This document shows, piece by piece, positions 44,458 through 53,936 of a DNA stretch of 64,000 nucleotides. The translations under genes were made by a program, and so were the position numbers. The notes under the pieces were generated by a model. That model was not told the DNA's origin and ran no database searches. It was given only the letters and a program-made list of their open reading frames with translations. Position 1 is the first letter of the stretch, and each line of letters begins with the position of its first letter. Origin of the DNA: Kitasatospora aureofaciens (GTDB taxonomy: Bacteria; Actinomycetota; Actinomycetes; Streptomycetales; Streptomycetaceae); NCBI RefSeq assembly GCF_001188955.3, contig NZ_JPRF03000013.1, forward strand, positions 1 through 64,000, written 5' to 3'.

Positions 44458-45381
44458 TCAGTACCGGTCGATCTTCGGCGGGGTCGGAGCGGGTGCCCCG
44501 GACAGGCCGAGGGTCGCCTCGAAGGCCTTCTTCCAGTCACCGTTCTGCTCGTGGTGCTCCAGCGCGTCGTTCAGCGCCCCGCGCAGCACGGTGTCGTTCT
44601 TCGGCGTGCCGATCCCGTACGGCTCGGTCGAGAACAGCGGGCCCACCACCTTGAGCTCGTCCGGCACCTTGGCCGCGTAGCCCAGCAGGATCGCGTTGTC
44701 CGTGGTGACGGCGTCGACCTGGCCGGTGATCAGGTTGTCCACGCACGCCGAGTAGGTGTCGTAGCCGATCAGGTGCGCCTTGGGGTACTGCGACTGGATG
44801 CGCTGGTACGGGGTCGAACCGGACGCCGAGCAGACCTTCTTGCCGTCCAGGTCCTGCGGCCCGTGGATGCTGTCGTCGTTCTTCCGCACCAGCAGCGACT
44901 GCCCGGCGATGAAGTACGGCCCGGCGAAGCCGACCAGCTTCTTGCGGTTGTCGTTGATGGTGTAGGTGCCGACGTAGTAGTCCACCTGGCCGTTCTGCAG
45001 CGCGGTCTCGCGGTTGGCCGAGGCGATGGTCTTGAACTGGATCCGCTCCGGCGGGAAGCCGAGGAAGGCGCCGACCATCTTGGCGATCTCGATGTCGAAG
45101 CCGGAGTACTCACCGGTCGCCGGGTTCTTCTGACCCAGGTACGGCTGGTCCTCCTTGGCGCCGACCACCAGGTGGCCCCGGCTGCGGGCGGCGTCCAGGG
45201 TCGGCGAGCCGGTGATCGAGGAGGCGTCCTGCACCTGGTAACTGGGCAGCGCACTGGGCTGGGGGCCCTTGGGCGGCGGGGTGCCGGCCTTGCCACAGCC
45301 GGCGGCCAGCAGTGCGAGCAGCAGGGCGGCGGCGGTCAGGCGGCCGCGCGCCCGCGCGGCGGGCGTGGTCGTACGGTTCAC
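44458..45381 (-). CDS. gluB: glutamate-binding lipoprotein GluB
   Basis: A 307-residue family 3 solute-binding lipoprotein. Signal peptide with lipobox LAAGC (Cys29). The mature protein has GHLVVGAKEDQPYLG and YSGFDIEIAKMVGAFLG, typical for glutamate/aspartate binders. 10 bp downstream of gluA. Confidence 0.9.
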   Translation of the reverse strand: MNRTTTPAARARGRLTAAALLLALLAAGCGKAGTPPPKGPQPSALPSYQVQDASSITGSPTLDAARSRGHLVVGAKEDQPYLGQKNPATGEYSGFDIEIAKMVGAFLGFPPERIQFKTIASANRETALQNGQVDYYVGTYTINDNRKKLVGFAGPYFIAGQSLLVRKNDDSIHGPQDLDGKKVCSASGSTPYQRIQSQYPKAHLIGYDTYSACVDNLITGQVDAVTTDNAILLGYAAKVPDELKVVGPLFSTEPYGIGTPKNDTVLRGALNDALEHHEQNGDWKKAFEATLGLSGAPAPTPPKIDRY

Positions 45382-45391
45382 GGCGCCGCCC

Positions 45392-46167
<776 letters not shown>

Positions 46168-46171
<4 letters not shown>

Positions 46172-46413
46172 CGGGCGCGCCGTCCCTTCAACAGCCAGCC
46201 GATCGCACCGCCGGCGACCAGCGTCGCCAGCAGCGCGATCCAGAGCGGCGCGGTCACGGTGAACACCCAGAACTGGATCTTGACCTTGTCGAGGTTGGCG
46301 AAGAGGAACCACACCGCGAGGACGACGATGACGCCGATCCCGATGTACCGCGTGGGGATCCCGCCGATCTCGCTGCGCTGGGGGCGGGACGAGCCGTCCG
46401 AAATCTTGGTCAC
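46168..46413 (-). CDS. LapA-domain small membrane protein
   Basis: An 81-residue protein with two membrane helices (YIGIGVIVVLAVWFLFANL and LWIALLATLVAGGAIGWLL) joined by a short loop, as in the LapA (DUF1049) family; the C-terminus KGRRAR is basic and cytoplasmic. Start GTG 46413 chosen because the longer frame is not conserved. Its stop overlaps the gluA start, an unusual coupling of this protein type to a transporter operon. Confidence 0.75.
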
Positions 46414-46477
46414 CGGTGCAGTCTGCTGGCCGGGGCCGGCGGTTTGCCCGGTTACGCGCCCTTCCGGGCCATGAGGT

Positions 46478-46511
46478 AACCCGTACGGGGCAATCCTGCC
46501 CCGTACGGGTT
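46478..46511. terminator. strong hairpin terminator
   Basis: Perfect 15-bp inverted repeat AACCCGTACGGGGCA / TGCCCCGTACGGGTT with a 4-nt loop. Ends the ABC exporter operon on the minus strand and separates it from the LapA-glu unit. Confidence 0.85.
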
Positions 46512-46554
46512 TCGAATCCCCGTTACACTGCCGCGCCCTCACGGGCCGGCGCGC

Positions 46555-48327
46555 TCAGCGTTCGTCCCGCCAGGAGCGCCAGAGCGCCGCGTACGGGCCG
46601 CCCGCCGCGACCAGTTCCGGGTGGCTGCCGTACTCGCTGATCCGGCCGCCCTCGACCACCGCGATCACGTCCGCGTCGTGCGCGGTGTGCAGCCGGTGGG
46701 CGATGGCGATGACCGTCCGGCCCTCCAGCACCTTGGACAGCGAGCGCTCCAGGTGCCGGGCGGCACGCGGGTCGAGCAGCGAGGTGGCCTCGTCCAGCAC
46801 CAGGGTGTGGGGGTCGGCCAGCACCAGCCGGGCCAGGGCGAGCTGCTGGGCCTGAGGCGGGGTCAGCGAGGCGCCTCCGGAGCCGACCTCGGTGTCCAGC
46901 CCCTCGGGGAGGGCGTTCACCCAGGCCCCGGCCTCCACCGCGTCCAGCGCGGCCCGCAGTTCGGTGTCGTCCGCCCCGGGCGCGGCCAGCCGCAGGTTGT
47001 CCCGCAGGGTGCCGACGAACACGTGGTGCTCCTGGTTGACCAGGGCGACCTGCGAGCGCACCCGCTCGGCCGGCATCCGGGACAGCGCCGCCCCGCCGAG
47101 GGTGACGCTGCCACGGCCGGGCGCGTAGATCCCGGCCAGTAGCCGGCCGAGCGTGGACTTGCCCGCCCCGGACGGCCCGACCAGCGCCACCCGGCTGCCC
47201 GGGGCGACGTCCAGGCTGATCCCGTGCAGGACGTCCGCGCCCTCGCGGTAGCCGAAGCGGACCTCCCGGGCCTCGACCCGGCGGCCCTCCGGCCGGGCCG
47301 ACTCGTCCCCGTCGTGCTCCGGCACCTCGTGCACGCCGACCAGCCGGGCCAGCGAGGCCTGCCCGATCTGCAGCTCGTCGTACCAGCGCAGGATCAGGTC
47401 CACCGGGCCGATCAGCATCTGGGCGTACAGCACGCCGGTGGTCAACTGCCCGACGGTCAGCCAGCCCCTGAGGGTGAACAGCCCGCCGACCACCAGGGTG
47501 GTCAGCACCGCCGCCGTGTAGACCACCTCGATGGTCGGGAACCAGACCGAGCGCAGCCACAGGGTGTAGCGCTCCCAGGCCAGCCACTCGCGCAGCTTGC
47601 GGTCCGTCAGCCCGACCCGCCGCTCCCCCAGGCGCAGGGACTCGACCGTCCGCCCGGCGTCCACCGTCTCGGCCAGCACGTTGCTCACCGCCGCGTACCC
47701 GGCCGACTCGTTGCGGTAGGACTGCGGGGCGCGGCGGAAGTACCAGCGGGAGCTGGCCAGCAGCAGCGGCAGCCCGACCAGCGAGGTCAGCGCGAGCACC
47801 GGTGAGGTGACCAGCAGGGCGCCGATCACCAGCAGCAAGGAGACGACCGCGACGGCGAGTTCGGGCACCGCCTCGCGCACCGACTTGTCCAGCCGGTCGA
47901 TGTCGGTGGTCCCCCGGGAGACCAGGTCCCCGGTGCCGGCCCGTTCCAGCACACCGGTCGGCAGCGCGACCGAGCGGACCAGGAAGTCCTCGCGCAGGTC
48001 GGCCAGCACCCGCTCACCGAGCACCGACCCGCGCATCCGCGACCAGCCGGTGAACGCGGACTGCACCGCGAGCGCCAGCAGGTACCAGCCGACCGCCACC
48101 GCGATGGTGCCCCCGGCGGTGCCGGTGGCCAGCGACTCGACCAGGTTGCCGAGCACCCAGGGCCCTACCAGCCCGGCCAGGGTGGCCGCCGAGTGCAGCG
48201 CCACCACGGTGGCGAACCCGCCCCGGTGCCGGCGCGCCAGCAGCCCGAGGTAGCCGCGCACGGCGGCCGGGGAGCCGACCGGCAGGGTGGTGGCCGGCCC
48301 CTGTTCCTGATGGACGGGGGGCTTCAT
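46555..48327 (-). CDS. ABC exporter half-transporter 1 (intact Walker motifs, degenerate signature)
   Basis: A 590-residue exporter half: six-span domain (about 1-330), then an ATPase. Walker A GPSGAGKST, Q-loop in VNQEHHVF, Walker B LVLDEATSLLD and switch His in AHRLHT are intact. The signature is LTPPQAQQ instead of LSGGQ, so it cannot complete the partner's ATP site. Downstream of half-transporter 2 by 43 bp; together they should form a heterodimer with one consensus site. Substrate unknown. Confidence 0.9.
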   Translation of the reverse strand: MKPPVHQEQGPATTLPVGSPAAVRGYLGLLARRHRGGFATVVALHSAATLAGLVGPWVLGNLVESLATGTAGGTIAVAVGWYLLALAVQSAFTGWSRMRGSVLGERVLADLREDFLVRSVALPTGVLERAGTGDLVSRGTTDIDRLDKSVREAVPELAVAVVSLLLVIGALLVTSPVLALTSLVGLPLLLASSRWYFRRAPQSYRNESAGYAAVSNVLAETVDAGRTVESLRLGERRVGLTDRKLREWLAWERYTLWLRSVWFPTIEVVYTAAVLTTLVVGGLFTLRGWLTVGQLTTGVLYAQMLIGPVDLILRWYDELQIGQASLARLVGVHEVPEHDGDESARPEGRRVEAREVRFGYREGADVLHGISLDVAPGSRVALVGPSGAGKSTLGRLLAGIYAPGRGSVTLGGAALSRMPAERVRSQVALVNQEHHVFVGTLRDNLRLAAPGADDTELRAALDAVEAGAWVNALPEGLDTEVGSGGASLTPPQAQQLALARLVLADPHTLVLDEATSLLDPRAARHLERSLSKVLEGRTVIAIAHRLHTAHDADVIAVVEGGRISEYGSHPELVAAGGPYAALWRSWRDER

Positions 48328-48370
48328 GACGTACTCCTCGCTCGTGGGGCCGGACGGTTGGCGACGGTGC

Positions 48371-50131
48371 TCATACCGACGCGGCCTCCTCGTCCCGGGT
48401 GACCACGGCCCGGTAGGCCGGTTCGGTGCTCATCAGCTCGCGGTGGCGGCCGGCCGCGGCCACCCGGCCGTCCCGCAGCAGCACCACCCGGTCCGCCTGG
48501 TCGAGCAGCAGCGGGCTGGTCGCGAACACCACGGTGGTGCGGCCCGCCCGGACGTCGCGCAGCCCGGTGGCGATCCGGGACTCGGTGTGGGCGTCCACCG
48601 CGCTGGTGGGCTCGTCCAGCACCAGCACGGGCGGGTCGGCCACCAGCGCCCGGGCCAGGGCGAGCCGCTGGCGCTGCCCGCCGGAGAGCGAGCGCCCGCG
48701 CTCGGTGATCCGGGCGAGCATCGGATCGCCCCCGCACTCGGGCGAGCCGTCCACGAGGGCTTCCAGCACGTCCTCGGAGCGGGCTGCGGCGAGCGCCTCG
48801 GTCACGGGCACCCGGCCGGAGGCCGGGACGTCCAGCAGTTCGGCCAGCGTGCCGGAGAGCAGCACCGGCTCCTTGTCGTGGACCAGTACCGCCGCCCGGG
48901 CCTCGGCCAGCGGCACGGTGTCCAGCTCGGTGCCACCGAGCCGGACGGAGGGCGGTCCCGACTCGCCCGCGGCCAGCGGGACGTGGCCGCCGAGCCGTTC
49001 GGCGAGCGCCCCGGCGAAGTCCGGGTCCCCGCAGACCACCGCGGTCAACTCGCCGGCCCGGACGGTCAGGCCGGTGGCCGGGTCGTGCAGATCGGACCTG
49101 TCCGGCCGGGCCAGCACGCCCTGGGCCGTGCCGCCGGTCCGGCTGAGCGAGAGCACCCGCACGGCCCGTCCGGCGGAGACCCGGGCGACGCTCCAGGCGT
49201 GCGCCGCCTCGCCCAAGATCCGCAGCGGCGAGGCGAGGAAGGCGGTGGCTCCGTAGACCGCGATCAGGGTGCCCACACCCAGCTCGCCGGACACCACCAG
49301 ACGAGCGCCGTACCACGTCACCGCGACCACGAACACGCCGGGCAACAGCACCTGTTGGGCCTGCATCAGGGACCACAGCCGGGCCGAGCGCACAGCCGCG
49401 GCGCGGACCTTCTGGGAGGCCGCCCGGTACCGCTCCAGGAACAGCTCCTCGCCGCCGATGCCGCGCAGCACCCGCAGTCCGGCCACCGTGTCGGCAGCCA
49501 ACTCAGTTGCCTTTCCCCCGAGTTCACGCTGCTCCTGGTAGCGCCGCTCGAACGGCCCGATCAGCGGCCAGACCGAGGCCGCCAGCACCGGGACACCGAG
49601 CAGCACTCCGATCCCGAGTACCGGCTCGACCACCAGCACCACGGCGCTGACGGCCAGCCAGGAGATCACCGCGGCCCGGACCCGGGCGACCAGTTCGACG
49701 TACCAGCCGATGCGTTCGACGTCGCCGCTGCCGACCGCGACGACCTCGCCGGTGGCGATCCGGCGGGACAGCCCGGCCCCGAGGTCGGAGGCCTGACGCG
49801 CCACCAACTGCCGCAACTGGCAGGCGGCGTGGATCCAGTTCCACACCGCCTGCCGGTGCAGCAGCACGCTGCCGAGCGCGGCGGTGGCGGACAGCAGCAG
49901 GGCGAGCGCGCCCGCCCACCAGATGCCGCCGGCGTCGCCGTCCACGGCGGCCTGGACGCCGCGCCCGAGCGCCACCGGCGCCGCGGCCTGGGAGCCCATC
50001 TGGACCAGTGCCCAGCAGGTGGCGCGGACCTGCCCGCGCCGCTGGGCGCGCTGCAACCAGCGCAGGAAGGCCAGGGGTGAGGAGAGGTCGGGACTGCCGG
50101 GGTCGGCCAGCGGCAGGGGGATGAGCGGCAT
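48371..50131 (-). CDS. ABC exporter half-transporter 2 (degenerate Walker A, intact signature)
   Basis: A 586-residue exporter half. Six-span domain (about 30-310), then an ATPase lacking a Walker A: the P-loop position reads VVCGDPDFAGALAERL with no GKS/T. The Q-loop is replaced (VLVHDKEPVLL) and the switch His is absent (FATSPLLLD). Signature LSGGQRQR and Walker B LVLDEPTSAVD are intact. These defects are the mirror image of half-transporter 1. Start ATG 50131; an upstream frame to 50209 is possible. Confidence 0.9.
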   Translation of the reverse strand: MPLIPLPLADPGSPDLSSPLAFLRWLQRAQRRGQVRATCWALVQMGSQAAAPVALGRGVQAAVDGDAGGIWWAGALALLLSATAALGSVLLHRQAVWNWIHAACQLRQLVARQASDLGAGLSRRIATGEVVAVGSGDVERIGWYVELVARVRAAVISWLAVSAVVLVVEPVLGIGVLLGVPVLAASVWPLIGPFERRYQEQRELGGKATELAADTVAGLRVLRGIGGEELFLERYRAASQKVRAAAVRSARLWSLMQAQQVLLPGVFVVAVTWYGARLVVSGELGVGTLIAVYGATAFLASPLRILGEAAHAWSVARVSAGRAVRVLSLSRTGGTAQGVLARPDRSDLHDPATGLTVRAGELTAVVCGDPDFAGALAERLGGHVPLAAGESGPPSVRLGGTELDTVPLAEARAAVLVHDKEPVLLSGTLAELLDVPASGRVPVTEALAAARSEDVLEALVDGSPECGGDPMLARITERGRSLSGGQRQRLALARALVADPPVLVLDEPTSAVDAHTESRIATGLRDVRAGRTTVVFATSPLLLDQADRVVLLRDGRVAAAGRHRELMSTEPAYRAVVTRDEEAASV

Positions 50132-50580
50132 GACTCTCCGATACGAGGGGTGCGGAGCACGAAAGTGCGGGAGCAGGAGTCGCGGAGGGTGCGGGGAGAG
50201 CACGGGCACTCGGCCGTACGGCGGTGCCGCCCCGCCGACGCACGGGGACGGGCGGAGGACGCGCGGCGCGAAGGTGCGCCGACGTCGGAACGTCCGGCGG
50301 CGACGGCGGCCGGACCGCGGAAGGGTACGAAGGACCCTGGTCTCAGGAGGTCATGTCCGTGAGCCTGCCAAGCCCGCTGTGATCCACGCAACAGGTTTTC
50401 CGCCGCCCCGCCGCGCCGCCCCCGCCGCTCCGCCCGCGCCACCCCGGCCGGCGGCGCCCAGCCACTCGCCACGCCGCCGTAAAGCTTCGCCGGAGATTCG
50501 CCCGAACGGCGGGAACAATCGTGCCGGGGCACCAGTTGCCCCTCTGGAACCAACGGACGACCAGGAAGGCACCCCTTCCC
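50132..50580. other. intergenic region, divergent promoters
   Basis: 449 bp between the exporter operon (minus) and the aldo/keto reductase (plus). It must hold both promoters. I see no gene; the reading frames here are not convincing. GGAAGG at 50568-50573 region is the probable ribosome site for the GTG at 50581. A GACGTCGGAACGTC near-palindrome lies at about 50280-50293. Confidence 0.4.
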
Positions 50581-51444
50581 GTGAGCAACATCCCCAGCGT
50601 CACCCTGAACGACGGCACGCAGATCCCGCAGCTCGGATTCGGCGTGTGGCAGGTGCCGGACGCCGAGGCCACCCCGGCGGTCCGCACCGCGATCGAGGCC
50701 GGCTACCGCTCCATCGACACCGCCGCGATCTACGAGAACGAGACCGGCACCGGCGCGGCCATCAACGAGGCGCTTGCGGGCGGCCTCGCCCGCGAGGACC
50801 TCTACGTCACCACCAAGCTGTGGAACTCGGGCACCCGCGACTGGTCGGGCGAGCAGGGCCGCGACGCGGTGCTGCGCGAGTTCGACGCCTCCCTGGACAA
50901 GCTCGGCCTCGAGTACATCGACCTGTACCTGATCCACTGGCCGCGCCCGATGCACGGCACCTTCCTGAACGTCTGGAAGGCCCTGGAGCAGCTGAAGGAG
51001 GGCGGCCGGGTCAAGTCGATCGGCGTCTCCAACTTCGGCACCGAGCAGCTGACCCGCCTGCTCGACGAGGCCTCCGTCGTCCCGGCGCTGAACCAGGTCG
51101 AGCTGCACCCGTACTTCCCGCAGGGAGAGCTGCGCGCCTTCCACGCCCAGCACGGCATCGCCACCGAGGCGTGGAGCCCGCTGGGCCAGGGCGGGGAGCT
51201 GCTGGCCGAGCCGGAGCTGGCGAGGATCGCCGAGAAGCACGGCCGCACGGTCGCCCAGGTGGTGCTCCGCTGGCACCTGCAGAACGGCGTGATCGCCATC
51301 CCGAAGTCGGTCACCCCGTCCCGGATCCGGGAGAACCTCGCGGTCACCGGCTTCGAGCTGGACACCGAGGACCTCGCGGCGATCGCCGGTGTCGCCACCG
51401 GCAAGCGGATCGGCCCGGACCCGCAGGGGTTCGACTGGAATTGA
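50581..51444 (+). CDS. aldo/keto reductase
   Basis: A 287-residue TIM-barrel NADPH-dependent oxidoreductase. The catalytic tetrad is present: Asp in SIDTAAIYEN, Tyr in the same segment, Lys in VTTKLWN, His in LIHWPRP. IPKSVTPSRIRENL is the NADPH-binding end motif. Start is GTG at 50581; the family begins there with SVTLNDGTQIPQLGFG. Related to 2,5-diketo-gluconate reductases, but the substrate is unknown. Single gene, followed by a terminator. Confidence 0.92.
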   Translation: MSNIPSVTLNDGTQIPQLGFGVWQVPDAEATPAVRTAIEAGYRSIDTAAIYENETGTGAAINEALAGGLAREDLYVTTKLWNSGTRDWSGEQGRDAVLREFDASLDKLGLEYIDLYLIHWPRPMHGTFLNVWKALEQLKEGGRVKSIGVSNFGTEQLTRLLDEASVVPALNQVELHPYFPQGELRAFHAQHGIATEAWSPLGQGGELLAEPELARIAEKHGRTVAQVVLRWHLQNGVIAIPKSVTPSRIRENLAVTGFELDTEDLAAIAGVATGKRIGPDPQGFDWN

Positions 51445-51454
51445 TGCCGGCCGT

Positions 51455-51486
51455 GGGGGCGCCGGCCGAGCCGGCCCGGCGCCCCC
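51455..51486 (+). terminator. hairpin terminator after the aldo/keto reductase
   Basis: GGGGGCGCCGG / CCGGCGCCCCC inverted repeat, 11 bp, starting 10 bp after the stop codon. Confidence 0.8.
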
Positions 51487-51525
51487 GACAACGACAGTCC
51501 GAGCGAATCTGACAGTCGGTCATAT

Positions 51526-51566
51526 CGAAGTACCGCTCGTTCCGGTCATGGACGAGCGGCACTTCG
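51526..51566. repeat. second inverted repeat downstream of the reductase
   Basis: CGAAGTACCGCTCGT / ACGAGCGGCACTTCG, 15 bp with one mismatch and an 11-nt loop. Not needed for termination given the hairpin before it; may serve the convergent MarR gene. Confidence 0.55.
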
Positions 51567-51625
51567 GTGCGCCCTGATTCACCCGCGTCCACGGTCGGCC
51601 GATGCGGACACCCGAGGAGTTGAGG

Positions 51626-51663
51626 AGCTTTGGTGAATCGTTTTGGCTGTTGTTACCAAAGCT
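51626..51663 (-). terminator. hairpin at the end of the tandem MarR gene
   Basis: AGCTTTGGT / ACCAAAGCT, 9 bp perfect, 20-nt loop, directly after the stop codon on the minus strand. AT-rich stem, unlike other terminators in this window. Confidence 0.55.
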
Positions 51664-51667
51664 TGGG

Positions 51668-52564
51668 CTAGAGCCTGGCCGCCTTGGCGATGAGCGCGAG
51701 CGCAGCCTCGTGCTCCTCCTCCTCCAGCGGCGCGAGCAGCAGCCGCTGGACCTCGGCCACCCCGGCGGCCGAGCGGTGCAACAGGTCCTGCCCCGCCGGC
51801 GAGAGCGAGAGCAGGTTGCGCCGCCCGTCCGAGGGGTCGCGCCGGCGCTGCACCAGACCGCGCCGCACCAGTCGGCTGACCATCTCGGCCATCGTGGCCT
51901 TGTCCAGCGAGGCCAGCTCGCCGACCGTGCGCTGGTCCGCACCCGGTTCCAGCTCCAGCGCGTCCAGCACGGCGAACTGCGGAGCCGTGAGCTCCGCCCC
52001 GACGTGCTCCGACCAGAGCTTGGTGTGCACCTGCTGGCCGACCCTGATCAGGTAGCCGATCGCCCGCTGGGCGTCCAGTATCGGCCGCGCGTCGGAGAAG
52101 ACGGCCACCGCCGCGGGCTCCAGCCTGGCTATCTTGGCCATCACCCGGACGATCTCGACCTGCTCCTCCGGCGTGAGCGGCTCGAACAGCACCCGCTGGA
52201 CGCGGACCACACCACCGGTGGCCTCACGCACCGCCTGGGCGCCGCTCTGCGAGAGGGCGAGCAGCTTGCGCCGGCCGTCGGCCGGGTCACGCCTCCGCAG
52301 CACCAGGCCGCGGCGGACCAGCCGCGCGACCATCTCGGCCATCGTGGCCTTGTCGAGCGAGGCACGCTCGCCGACCGTCCGCTGGTCCGCGCCCGGTTCG
52401 AGGGCGAGCACCAGCAGGACCGCGAACTGCGGAGCCGTGAGATCGGCTCCGACGTGCTCGGACCACAGACGGGTGTGGACCTGCTGTGCAACGCGAATGA
52501 GGTGTCCGGGCGACTGCTGCAGTCGCGCGGACACGCGGGTTGTCGGGATCTCCCCCAGCACCAT
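51668..52564 (-). CDS. tandem-fused double MarR regulator
   Basis: A 298-residue protein made of two MarR domains in one chain. The first half has HTRLWSEHVGADLTAPQFAV and SLDKATMAEMVARLVRRGLV; the second repeats these as HTKLWSEHVGAELTAPQFAV and SLDKATMAEMVSRLVRRGLV. Each keeps the wing pattern (RRDPADGRRKLLAL, RRDPSDGRRNLLSL). Normal MarR proteins are about 150 residues and dimerise; here the dimer seems covalent. Start ATG 52564 is probable; an internal GTG is possible. Palindromes lie just upstream. Confidence 0.88.
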   Translation of the reverse strand: MVLGEIPTTRVSARLQQSPGHLIRVAQQVHTRLWSEHVGADLTAPQFAVLLVLALEPGADQRTVGERASLDKATMAEMVARLVRRGLVLRRRDPADGRRKLLALSQSGAQAVREATGGVVRVQRVLFEPLTPEEQVEIVRVMAKIARLEPAAVAVFSDARPILDAQRAIGYLIRVGQQVHTKLWSEHVGAELTAPQFAVLDALELEPGADQRTVGELASLDKATMAEMVSRLVRRGLVQRRRDPSDGRRNLLSLSPAGQDLLHRSAAGVAEVQRLLLAPLEEEEHEAALALIAKAARL

Positions 52565-52580
52565 GTATCCGTCCCGATGT

Positions 52581-52610
52581 CACACCCGGTGTGTGTGGGA
52601 CACCCGGGTG
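52581..52610. promoter_or_regulatory. paired palindromes at the tandem MarR promoter
   Basis: CACACCCGGTGTG (52581-52593) and CACCCGGGTG (52601-52610) are both perfect palindromes, separated by 7 bp and lying 17-46 bp upstream of the MarR start. Candidate autoregulatory operators. Confidence 0.55.
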
Positions 52611-52803
52611 GGGCAGTAACGGCGAGTGGGCGTCCAGCTATGAGGGAGGGCGCTCCAGCCGTGCAGCCGGTGGCTGCTGGCGGACACTATACAAACGGCA
52701 GGCCCTTGCTGGCAGGCAGGGGCGGATAGTAGACGCAGGTTCGGCAACATTGGCATATTTACGCGCTGCCACGCCCTTGCAGTAACCCGTTCTCAGCAGA
52801 AAG

Positions 52804-52828
52804 CCGACCGGTCGGTCCTTACCGACCG
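52804..52828. promoter_or_regulatory. CCGACCGGTCGG palindrome and overlapping inverted repeat
   Basis: CCGACCGGTCGG (52804-52815) overlaps CGGTCGGT-N4-ACCGACCG (52809-52828). It lies upstream of TAGGGT (52872-52877), a probable -10 of the SDR gene at 52937. Could bind a TetR-type repressor. The remaining part of 52565-52936 holds no supported gene. Confidence 0.5.
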
Positions 52829-52936
52829 TCACCTGCGCCTCTCCACCCTGGCCGCCGCCCCTACTCGCCGGTAGGGTGTGGGCACCCTCTCCGGGGGCAC
52901 TCCCCGGAGGCACCCCCGAGAGAGACGAGAGCGAGC

Positions 52937-53704
52937 ATGACCGAGCAGAGCACCGCCCCCCGGGTCGCGGTCGTCACCGGCGCCGCCCGCGGACTGGGCG
53001 CCGCCACCGCCGTCCGGCTGGCCGCCGACGGCTACGCGGTCGCGGTCCTGGACCTGGACGAGGCGGCGGGCAAGGACACCGTCGACCGGATCACCGCCGC
53101 CGGCGGGCGCGCCCTGGCCGTCGGCGCCGACGTCTCGGACGCCGAGCAGGTCCAGGCCGCGGTCGACCGGGTGGTCGCCGAGCTCGGCGCCCCCGTCGTG
53201 CTGGTCAACAACGCGGGGGTGCTCCGCGACAACCTCCTCTTCAAGATGTCCGAGTCCGACTGGGACACGGTCATGAACGTTCACCTGCGCGGCGCCTTCC
53301 TGATGACCCGCGCGGTGCAGAAGCACATGGTCGACGCCGGTTTCGGCCGCATCGTCAACCTGTCCTCCTCGTCCGCCCAGGGCAACCGCGGCCAGGCCAA
53401 CTACTCCGCCGCCAAGGCCGGTCTGCAGGGCTTCACCAAGACTTTGGCCATCGAGCTGGGCAAGTTCGGCATCACGGCCAACGCGGTGGCCCCCGGCTTC
53501 ATCGCCACGGACATGACGGCGGCCACCGCCGCCCGGGTCGGCGTGGACTTCGAGGACTTCAAGCGCGCCGCGGCCTCCCAGATCCCGGTCCAGCGGGTCG
53601 GCGAGCCGGAGGACGTCGCCAACACCATCTCCTTCCTCGCCGGCGAGGGCGCCGGCTTCGTCTCCGGCCAGGTGATCTACGTCGCGGGCGGCCCCCTCGA
53701 CTGA
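52937..53704 (+). CDS. SDR oxidoreductase, FabG-like
   Basis: A 255-residue classical short-chain dehydrogenase: TGAARGLGAAT (NADP-binding), NNAGV, catalytic Ser in NLSSSSAQG, and YSAAK. The end segment FLAGEGAGFVSGQVIYVAGG is typical of 3-oxoacyl-ACP reductases. May reduce 3-oxoacyl thioesters; not beside other fatty-acid genes here, so its pathway is unclear. Divergent from the tandem MarR. Confidence 0.88.
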   Translation: MTEQSTAPRVAVVTGAARGLGAATAVRLAADGYAVAVLDLDEAAGKDTVDRITAAGGRALAVGADVSDAEQVQAAVDRVVAELGAPVVLVNNAGVLRDNLLFKMSESDWDTVMNVHLRGAFLMTRAVQKHMVDAGFGRIVNLSSSSAQGNRGQANYSAAKAGLQGFTKTLAIELGKFGITANAVAPGFIATDMTAATAARVGVDFEDFKRAAASQIPVQRVGEPEDVANTISFLAGEGAGFVSGQVIYVAGGPLD

Positions 53705-53728
53705 GCACGGAACCTACACAGGGTTACC

Positions 53729-53770
53729 ACGGAGTGGGGAGCCGGACGGACCGGCCTCCCGCTCCGTTTT
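53729..53770 (+). terminator. rho-independent terminator after the SDR gene
   Basis: ACGGAGTGGGGAGCCGG pairs with CCGGCCTCCCGCTCCGT and is followed by TTTTCTTT, one of few classic T-tailed terminators in this window. Confidence 0.88.
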
Positions 53771-53936
53771 CTTTACCGGGGCTTTTGCAGAATCATTCGA
53801 AGACCACACGGACATTCGATCCTGGAATACTGGAAATCACTCCCCGGGTCACCCGGCGGCGCCCTAATTGTCGATTTCCCGGGAAAATGACAAATTCGCT
53901 CCGGGATGCCCCCGGTCGGATGGGTATGGTCACCCC

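Noticed and set aside
46497..46527. T-loop-like GGTTTCGAATCCCC, possible tRNA
   Set aside because: No acceptor, anticodon or D-arm fits upstream; the upstream bases form a 15-bp terminator hairpin and there is no cloverleaf.
51526..51566. Inverted repeat as a transposon end
   Set aside because: No transposase, target duplication or second copy in the window; it sits between convergent genes like a terminator.
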